Below are positions 15,743 through 21,333 of a DNA stretch of 21,333 bases, in pieces; position 1 is the stretch's first letter, and every line of letters begins with the position of its first letter. The stretch is from an uncultured Bacteroidales bacterium (GTDB taxonomy: Bacteria; Bacteroidota; Bacteroidia; Bacteroidales; Marinilabiliaceae): assembly GCA_934699135.1 (NCBI GenBank), contig CAKUVM010000029.1, positions 1-21,333 of the forward strand, read 5' to 3'. Below the pieces are notes generated by a model. That model was given only the letters and a program-made list of their open reading frames with translations, made no database searches and was not told the origin of the DNA. The translations under genes were made by a program, and so were the position numbers.

Positions 15743-16681
15743 CTAGTGGTTGAGCAAGAACCTTTCCGCATCTAGCGCCGCGCGACATCCCGAAGCGGCG
15801 GCCGTCACGGCCTGTCTATATGTTGGGTCGCACACGTCGCCCGCGGCGAAGACACCTTCAACGTTGGTCTGCTGCCCGCGGCCGATCACTTTTATGTAGC
15901 CCTGCGCGTCGGTCTCTAAGTCAGGGAAAGCCAATGTGTTTGGCGTGTGTCCTATGGCCAGGAAGAAGCCGGAGATGGCAATGGTCTCCTCCTCGCCCGT
16001 GGCCTTGTTGAGCAACCTTGCGGCCTCCACTTTGCCATCGCCCTCCAAGGCCACTGTCTCGCGGCCAAAGAGAATTTCCACGTTGGCCGTGCCGCGCAAA
16101 CGCTCCTGCATCACCTGCGAGGCGCGAAGCGCGTCGCGGCGCACCACCACATACACCTTGCGGGCCAGTCCGGCCAGATATATGGCCTCCTCGGCCGCCG
16201 TGTCTCCGCCTCCAACCACGGCCACGTCTTTGCCGCGATAGAAGAAACCATCGCACGTGGCGCAGGCCGATACGCCAGCCCCTGCGTATTTTTGCTCATC
16301 GGGAAGCCCAAGGTAACGAGCCGAGGCTCCTGTGGCCACAATGAGAGCGTCTGCTGTCATCTCTTTCCCGTTGTCCAGAGTCAGCCGAAAGGGCCTGCGC
16401 GTCAAGTCCGACTTCACAACTTGCCCAAAGCGCATGTCTGTGCCGAAGCGTTGCGCCTGGGTTCTCATGTCTTGCATCAGGTCAAAGCCCGTGCGCCCGT
16501 CAGGAAATCCCGGGTAGTTCTCCACCTCTGTCGTCTGCGTCAGCTGGCCGCCTTGTAGCAGCCCGTCAATGAGCACGGGGTGTTGGTTGGCGCGTGCCGC
16601 ATATATGGCGGCTGTGTAGCCTGCGGGGCCCGAGCCCACGATAATCAGGCGGGCGTGTTCTGCTGTCTCATTTATGTTCAT
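15743..16681 (-). CDS. trxB: Thioredoxin reductase
   Basis: A 312-residue flavoenzyme that uses NADPH to reduce thioredoxin in the cytoplasm. The FAD-binding GSGPAGYTAAIYAAR starts at residue 16, the redox-active CATC is at 140-143, the NADPH-binding GGGDTAAEEA starts at 157, and the C-terminal FAD motif GVFAAGDVCDP is present. The length is normal for the low-molecular-weight bacterial enzyme. It lies 45 bp downstream of the DUF4249 gene on the same strand, so read-through from the receptor operon is possible, although a possible -7 box sits just before it. Very secure call. Confidence 0.97.
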   Translation of the reverse strand: MNINETAEHARLIIVGSGPAGYTAAIYAARANQHPVLIDGLLQGGQLTQTTEVENYPGFPDGRTGFDLMQDMRTQAQRFGTDMRFGQVVKSDLTRRPFRLTLDNGKEMTADALIVATGASARYLGLPDEQKYAGAGVSACATCDGFFYRGKDVAVVGGGDTAAEEAIYLAGLARKVYVVVRRDALRASQVMQERLRGTANVEILFGRETVALEGDGKVEAARLLNKATGEEETIAISGFFLAIGHTPNTLAFPDLETDAQGYIKVIGRGQQTNVEGVFAAGDVCDPTYRQAVTAAASGCRAALDAERFLLNH

Positions 16682-16717
16682 CTCGTTTCTGTGTCTGATA
16701 GGTTGATGTCTCCACCG

Positions 16718-16725
16718 CGAAGATA
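16718..16725 (-). promoter_or_regulatory. Weak candidate -7 box for trxB
   Basis: On the minus strand TATCTTCG (7 of 8 to TAnnTTTG) lies 36 bp before the trxB start, in the gap after the DUF4249 gene. No clear -33 TTTG is present at the right distance, so this is weak. Confidence 0.3.
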
Positions 16726-16726
16726 G

Positions 16727-17689
16727 TCATTGTCCGTCGCGTGAGGAGGAGACAATTCCGCTTGGTGTCCATTTCTTGCTGACGCGTATCTCCGCCTCGT
16801 CATACGCCACTCCGCTCACAATGCCATAGCCGCCGCTCACGTTGGAGAAAACGCGCCCCGCGCTGAAAACGGGCAGAAACACATATCGCTGCGCCTGCGC
16901 CGCGGTTTGAAGGAATGTGTAATAGTCTTCGGTGTGATGGTATAGCCTCACGGCCACGGTCGCGCTGTCTGGCGTGCCGCGCAGGGCCGCCGTCAGCCCG
17001 TCCCACGCCGTGGTGAGCGTCACTGGGCTTCTTCCGTTGGCCAGGCGGATGAGTCGCGTGTCTTCAAAAAGGCCTATGAGGGAACTCTGCGTCCCAAATG
17101 CGCTTCCCGCGTCGTTAAACGCGCTGCTCAGATAGTCACACTTCAGCACGCTGTCTTTGGCTGCCCCGCCGCGATAGGCGCGGCTTCTCACCTCAATCTG
17201 GTAATAGTCCGTCGTGGCCTTGTCATCGGTCAAGAATGTCGTGATTCGCAGTGTCGCCCCGTCGCGCAGCGTCAGTGTGTCCATTCCCTCAATGGCTGCC
17301 GGGCTCTCCATGCGCGTGTGTCCGCTCAGCTTGGCGTTCAGTTGTGGGGCGTTGGCTTCCACTGTCAGCTCGTCGCCCGCTTTCACTGCCAGTGCCGTGA
17401 ATGTCACGCTCGTCTGTCCCTCGTCCAGGTGCAGGCTCTGCCGTATGTTACCGTTCACCGCGAGCGTCACGTTCGCTGCGCCCACGGTGGAATATACTGC
17501 CGTGTCAGAATATGGCACGCTGGCCGTCAGGTGTACTGTTATCTCGCGCCCAGTCTCCGCCAGGCACGTCATCACGGCCACGCGGCTGCCGCTGTCTGGC
17601 ATAAGTTCCGTGGCGTCAGTCTCGCAGCCCTGAGCCAAAGCCGCCAGGCTGGCGGTCAGAAGTGTATTGAATATTTCACGTAGGGCCAT
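16727..17689 (-). CDS. DUF4249-family lipoprotein partner of the TonB receptor
   Basis: A 320-residue protein with a lipoprotein signal ending in LAQGC (lipidated Cys22), followed by beta-rich sequence typical of DUF4249, a Bacteroidetes family encoded right after STN-type TonB-dependent receptors. Its start lies inside the end of the receptor gene, overlapping by 34 bp in another frame. No later start would keep the signal peptide, so the overlap seems real and suggests translational coupling. By position it should be a periplasm- or surface-facing outer-membrane lipoprotein working with the receptor, perhaps in ligand capture or plug gating. The family's function is not established. The early part (about residues 30-130) looks Ig-like, with alternating strands around VTLAVNGNIRQSL. 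Confidence 0.8.
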   Translation of the reverse strand: MALREIFNTLLTASLAALAQGCETDATELMPDSGSRVAVMTCLAETGREITVHLTASVPYSDTAVYSTVGAANVTLAVNGNIRQSLHLDEGQTSVTFTALAVKAGDELTVEANAPQLNAKLSGHTRMESPAAIEGMDTLTLRDGATLRITTFLTDDKATTDYYQIEVRSRAYRGGAAKDSVLKCDYLSSAFNDAGSAFGTQSSLIGLFEDTRLIRLANGRSPVTLTTAWDGLTAALRGTPDSATVAVRLYHHTEDYYTFLQTAAQAQRYVFLPVFSAGRVFSNVSGGYGIVSGVAYDEAEIRVSKKWTPSGIVSSSRDGQ

Positions 17690-20322
17690 GGGAATCCTAC
17701 TAGGCTGAATTTCTTTAGACTATATGATGGTCTATCGGCGTCGCCTGTGGCTTTCCAATAGACGAACATAGGGTTTTGCCTCCCGTAGGCGTTATACACG
17801 CCAAAGCTCAACAGGCTGCCCACGTGGTCGTCTCCAAATTTTATGTTCACGCCAATGTTGAGCTGATGGTTGGCGGGCATTCTCATGGCGTTGCGCCGCG
17901 CGGGGACGGCAAACGTGGCGTTGGAGCCGGCAATGGAGTAGTGTTGCGTGGGGAGCGACAGCGGCGCGCCAGTGCCATAGCTCCATGAGGCGGACAGGTC
18001 TACGCCCGGGCGCAGGTCGAACGTGGCGAAGAGCTGCACTGCGTGCAGGCGGTCGTTGTCTGACGGCACGCTGCCGCCGCCATTGACACCCTCAAAGCGG
18101 CTGCGGGCCTTGCTCAGCGTGTAGCCCGCCCACCCTGACAGCCTGCCCTTGCGGCGGTGGGCGAATATCTCCAGTCCTCTGGCGTAGCCGTGTCCTGTGG
18201 AGCCGAGAGCGTCCCAGTCATCGCCGCTCATGACCTCGTAGGGCGATATGTCGCTATACGTCACTTGACGCGGCATCCATTTGTTATACGCCTCCACGGT
18301 CAGGGTCACGTCGGGCAATATGCGCCAATTGGCCTCCACCGACAGCTGGTGCGTCTTTTGCGGCCCCATGCCTTTGGGCACCGGCATCCAGAAGTCGGCG
18401 GGTGTGGCCACGTTCATTATACGCATCTGATACACGAACTGCGTGGTGAGCGAATAGCCCAGTTTCACGCTCACGTTGCGCCCGGCCTCCCAGCCCGCCA
18501 TCAGCCGCGGCTCCGCCACAATGTATGGCGAGTCTTCCGAGCGCCCCACGGCCGTCAGGTGCAGGCCTGCCGTGGCCGTCAGTGCCCCCCGGCGCTGATG
18601 ATCCTCCACATAGGCGTGAAACTCATACCGTTCCATGTCCACGCCGCTGCGCATTGGCTCGGTTGTGGCATATTGGTCCTCTTCTGTCTGCGCAGCTACC
18701 GTCATAAGAGGCTGATAGAGCCTATATGTGGCCCATGCGCCCAAGCGTATCTGTCCGAGGAGGTCAAGCGCCGGGTATACGCTCACGTCGGCTCGCGCTC
18801 CGGCGTCGTGGATGCCGTTGAGGTAGCGGTTGCCCAAGAAGCCGCGGGCGGCGTTTATGCCCGCTCTGTACCTCTGGCTGTTCCTAAACCTGTATTGGCT
18901 ATACCATATCGTCACGTTGGCAAACACGTTGGGAGAGAATGCGTGGCTCCATCTGAACGAGCCCAAGATTGTGCCCCAGGAAGATTGCGCCATGTCGCTA
19001 GTGGAGAGCAGGCGCGCCTCATCGCTGCCATAGTCTATGGCCACGTCCTCCATATTGGTGTTGTTGTTCAGCCTGTCGCGGCTGAAAAAGAGGCTCAGCC
19101 GCAGTCTGTCGCGGTTGGGCAGCGTCCAGTTGAATTTGCCGTGGAAGTCATAGAACATATATGAATACCGACTGTCATCTTTTTGCAACTGATACGCTAT
19201 GAGGTCGAAATAGGTGCGTCTGGCGGAGAGCATATAGCTCGACTTGCCGCGCGCGAACGGGCCCTGGACCATAAGGCTCGAGGCCACCAGGCCGATGTTG
19301 GCGTCGCCCTCGAAATGGTCCATATTGCCGTCCAGGGTCTTCACGTCCAAGACGCTTGACATCCGCCCTCCATAGCGGGCCGGGAAGCCGCTTTTGAGCA
19401 GCCGCGCGTTGCTTATGGCTTCAGAGTTGAAGACGGAGAATAAGCCGAGCATGTGGTTGGGGTTGTAAAGAGGAGCGTCGTCAAGATACACCATGTTCTG
19501 GTCTTGGCTGCCGCCTCTGACGCTCATGCCGCCAAACCCCTCGCCGCCGCTCTGCACGCCTGGCGTCTGTTGCAGGGTGCGCGTCAGGTCGGCCTCGCCC
19601 ATAAGCGTGGGCATGGCTCTCACTTGTTCCATTGGCAGAGACGTCACGCCCATCCGCCCCGCCTCGCCAAGCCCGCCATCTGTGGCTCTTACGTCCACGG
19701 CGGGCAGCAAGACGTGTTGCCGCAATCTCACGTCGCCAATCATGGTGTCAGTCCGCAGCTCAACAGTCCGCACGATGGGGGTGTAGCCCACATATGACAG
19801 CCGCAGCGGCACTCGACCCGTCGGCACGCTTATGCTGAAAAACCCATATTCGTTCGTCACGGCCACGCGGCGCAGCAATGTGTCCACCACATAGGCGCCC
19901 ATCAACACCTCGCCAGTTATGCCGTCGCGGCAAAATCCGCTCACGGTGCGCATCCGCACGCTGTCCGAGGCCACCACAATCTTCTCTCCTTGGTTCACGT
20001 AGCGGACGTTGTAACGGCCAAAGACGGCCTCTAGGCATTGCCCCACGCTGTGGCGGCCCTGCGGCATGCGCACGTCGCCCTGCGGGACGATGCGAGACGA
20101 GTAGGCCACCAAAATGCCGGCTTCACGCTCCACAATGGCCAACAGGGAGTCGGCTGGCCCCACGAAAGGGCGAGGCAGCGTCAGCCTGCGCCCAATGGCC
20201 TGTGATGGCTGCGCACAGGCCGTCTGTCCTCGCATGAATACGCACAGGGTCAGCGCGACGCACAACAAAAAAAGGCGCCTCAAAAGGCGCCTTTCAAACA
20301 AATCACCATTTATATCTGTCAT
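17656..20322 (-). CDS. STN-type TonB-dependent outer-membrane receptor
   Basis: An 888-residue receptor numbered from the ATG at 20322. A GTG 21 bp upstream is also in frame but adds only seven residues before the signal peptide. The signal runs to about 37 (ACA). The STN domain (about 45-118) contacts the anti-sigma factor in FecA-like signalling. A carboxypeptidase-regulatory-like domain follows (about 125-200, GEVLMGAYV and NEYGFFSI). The plug begins near 235 (TRTLQQTPGVQSGGEG, SVRGGSQDQNMVYLDD), and the rest is a 22-strand-type barrel ending in Phe, as outer-membrane barrels do. It imports an unknown ligand using the TonB-ExbBD motor, and ligand binding should signal through the FecR protein encoded just upstream (34-bp gap). 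Its first codons also form a terminator-like hairpin. Confidence 0.94.
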   Translation of the reverse strand: MTDINGDLFERRLLRRLFLLCVALTLCVFMRGQTACAQPSQAIGRRLTLPRPFVGPADSLLAIVEREAGILVAYSSRIVPQGDVRMPQGRHSVGQCLEAVFGRYNVRYVNQGEKIVVASDSVRMRTVSGFCRDGITGEVLMGAYVVDTLLRRVAVTNEYGFFSISVPTGRVPLRLSYVGYTPIVRTVELRTDTMIGDVRLRQHVLLPAVDVRATDGGLGEAGRMGVTSLPMEQVRAMPTLMGEADLTRTLQQTPGVQSGGEGFGGMSVRGGSQDQNMVYLDDAPLYNPNHMLGLFSVFNSEAISNARLLKSGFPARYGGRMSSVLDVKTLDGNMDHFEGDANIGLVASSLMVQGPFARGKSSYMLSARRTYFDLIAYQLQKDDSRYSYMFYDFHGKFNWTLPNRDRLRLSLFFSRDRLNNNTNMEDVAIDYGSDEARLLSTSDMAQSSWGTILGSFRWSHAFSPNVFANVTIWYSQYRFRNSQRYRAGINAARGFLGNRYLNGIHDAGARADVSVYPALDLLGQIRLGAWATYRLYQPLMTVAAQTEEDQYATTEPMRSGVDMERYEFHAYVEDHQRRGALTATAGLHLTAVGRSEDSPYIVAEPRLMAGWEAGRNVSVKLGYSLTTQFVYQMRIMNVATPADFWMPVPKGMGPQKTHQLSVEANWRILPDVTLTVEAYNKWMPRQVTYSDISPYEVMSGDDWDALGSTGHGYARGLEIFAHRRKGRLSGWAGYTLSKARSRFEGVNGGGSVPSDNDRLHAVQLFATFDLRPGVDLSASWSYGTGAPLSLPTQHYSIAGSNATFAVPARRNAMRMPANHQLNIGVNIKFGDDHVGSLLSFGVYNAYGRQNPMFVYWKATGDADRPSYSLKKFSLVGFPWPYVKYSIHF
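20267..20294 (-). terminator. Terminator-like hairpin inside the start of the receptor gene
   Basis: On the minus strand, AAAGGCGCCT (20294-20285), the loop TTTG and AGGCGCCTTT (20280-20271) make a perfect 10-bp stem, followed directly by TTTTG to 20266. This is the textbook shape of an intrinsic terminator, yet it spans codons 10-18 of the receptor (signal-peptide residues ERRLLRRLF). It could attenuate transcription between anti-sigma factor and receptor, or be a by-product of repeated Arg-Arg-Leu codons. The opposite strand lacks an equally good T tract after the stem. Confidence 0.5.
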
Positions 20323-20356
20323 CGATACCCGTACCGGCCCCACGTTTGGGGCTAAT

Positions 20357-21229
20357 TTAGTCAGATATTGTCAGATAACCATTGTGCAGGGTAAGTTTTT
20401 TGTCAAAGTGCATATTTAGCTCCTCCACCACGCTCGCCAAGGTCTGATCCTTGAAACTTGTGGTTATGAGCACACTGTCTGCCGAGCAGCGGAAGTCCAC
20501 GCCCTTCAGCTCGCCGTGGTAGCACGTCTTCAACTCTTCCACCACTTGCGCGAGAGACGCTTTGTGGAACGTCATCTCGCGGCTGCCAATTCTGACGGGG
20601 CCCGATGCCGAGGCCAATTTTTGCAGCTTGCCGTCGTCCCACGTGGCCTCCTCGCCCGCCAGCAGGCTCACGCTCCCGCTCCCAGCCTCCATCATGACGT
20701 GCCCCTGCTCAACGCGCGTGCGCACCCGCTCCTCGCCAGGCCAATGCTCCACGGAGAATGTCGTGCCAAGCACGCGTACCTCGGCCTCGCCAGAGCGCAC
20801 GGCAAACGGGCACTTCTCGTCATGACGCACCATAAAGAGGCCTATGCCGGTGAGCTTGGCCTTGCGGCTCTTGCCGCCGTTGGTGAAAGCCAACTGCGAG
20901 CCTTTGCCCAGCACGACCACTGAGCCGTCGGGCAGGGCGAACGTGTCGGTGCGCTCTGTCGCGGCGTAGAGAGCCGTCTCGTCGGCCGCCCCGCGGGAGA
21001 TGAGCGTGAGAGCCACCATCGCTAGCGGAATCACCGCCGCCGCCACTCGCCACGCCAAGCGCCAGGCGATGTGCGATTTGCCGCCTCGCCCCGCGCTAAC
21101 GCGTCTCTCAACCGCCTCCCAAACCTCGGCCTTGCGCCCCTCCACCCTGATGGCTGCCGTGGGGTCGCCCGCCCTTGACAATATGGCTTCGAGATTCGCG
21201 TCTGGCCCTATGTCGCTGCTCTGTCCCAT
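20357..21229 (-). CDS. FecR-family anti-sigma factor
   Basis: A 290-residue inner-membrane regulator. A short cytoplasmic part (about 1-58) should hold the ECF sigma factor. One transmembrane helix lies at about 59-79. The periplasmic FecR domain (about 85-185) has FALPDGSVVVL, the GEAEVRVLGTTFSV stretch and PFAV. The C-terminal DUF4974 STN-like domain (about 216-290) meets the receptor's STN domain. In this scheme ligand binding at the receptor relieves inhibition of the sigma factor, which then turns on the receptor operon. The ATG at 21229 lies 6 bp after the stop of the preceding gene. The sigma factor itself is not visible: the only sequence seen upstream is the end of an unrecognised protein. 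Confidence 0.92.
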   Translation of the reverse strand: MGQSSDIGPDANLEAILSRAGDPTAAIRVEGRKAEVWEAVERRVSAGRGGKSHIAWRLAWRVAAAVIPLAMVALTLISRGAADETALYAATERTDTFALPDGSVVVLGKGSQLAFTNGGKSRKAKLTGIGLFMVRHDEKCPFAVRSGEAEVRVLGTTFSVEHWPGEERVRTRVEQGHVMMEAGSGSVSLLAGEEATWDDGKLQKLASASGPVRIGSREMTFHKASLAQVVEELKTCYHGELKGVDFRCSADSVLITTSFKDQTLASVVEELNMHFDKKLTLHNGYLTISD

Positions 21230-21235
21230 TTTACC

Positions 21236-21333
21236 TTAGTGAAAGTTGACCACGTTGAAAATGTTCACGGGTTGCACCTCTGGCTGTTCGGCCACATCTG
21301 TCGCGGCCTCGGTGACGTGAGCCGCCTCTCCTT
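21236..21333 (-). CDS. C-terminal tail of an unidentified protein upstream of fecR-like gene
   Basis: On the minus strand a frame open from the window edge ends at TAA (21238-21236), 6 bp before the anti-sigma start codon. It gives 31 residues, rich in Ala, Glu, Val and Gln, ending NIFNVVNFH. The short spacing implies co-transcription and coupling with the FecR gene. An ECF sigma factor is expected in this position, but this tail does not resemble a sigma region 4 end as far as I can tell. It may be a sigma factor with an unusual tail or an extra gene in the cassette. Confidence 0.5.
   Translation of the reverse strand, partial: GEAAHVTEAATDVAEQPEVQPVNIFNVVNFH

Noticed and set aside
18157..19164. 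A 335-codon open frame on the plus strand inside the receptor gene
   Set aside because: It is fully antisense to the clearly recognised receptor barrel, with composition typical of an antisense shadow and no domain motif.

Overview
The window looks like chromosomal DNA of a Bacteroidales bacterium with a fairly high GC content. The evidence is a FecR anti-sigma / STN-type TonB receptor / DUF4249 lipoprotein cassette, a duplicated FtsX-type ABC permease of about 800 residues, an OmpH-like lipoprotein, a PpiD-like foldase ending in the Bacteroidetes-style tail DNRIKFY, a carboxyspermidine-type decarboxylase (NspC), weak or absent Shine-Dalgarno sequences, and TAnnTTTG (-7) promoter boxes. I cannot name a genus.

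Left part (1-9765, all + strand). The 3' end of a periplasmic foldase gene and its terminator are followed by mfd (transcription-repair coupling factor), a CNNM/CorC-HlyC membrane protein, an OmpH/Skp-like lipoprotein, and a very large protein (1139 aa). The large protein joins a degenerate receiver domain and an apparently intact one to a PEP-synthase-type ATP-grasp domain that lacks the usual phosphohistidine and PEP/pyruvate barrel parts. Strong hairpins separate several of these units.

Middle (9766-14491, + strand). A MacAB-like export operon encodes a membrane-fusion adaptor, an ABC ATPase and an FtsX-family permease. It is preceded by a near-consensus sigma-54 promoter (-24 TTGGCACG, GG-N10-GC spacing) with dyad repeats upstream that look like activator sites, so the pump is probably switched on by an NtrC-type activator encoded elsewhere. 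A 185-bp gap inside the operon holds a possible 41-codon hydrophobic ORF and two perfect palindromes.

Right part (14492-21333). nspC (+) converges on a leftward block. Reading right to left, the block has the tail of an unidentified gene, a FecR-type anti-sigma factor, an STN/TonB-dependent receptor, a DUF4249 lipoprotein and trxB. The receptor, lipoprotein and anti-sigma factor form one surface-signalling uptake cassette. The first codons of the receptor gene form a terminator-like hairpin followed by a T run, a possible attenuator between anti-sigma factor and receptor.

The most interesting items are the receiver/ATP-grasp fusion, the sigma-54 control of the pump operon, and the hairpin inside the receptor's signal-peptide codons. 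I saw no tRNA, rRNA, CRISPR array, insertion sequence or phage gene.
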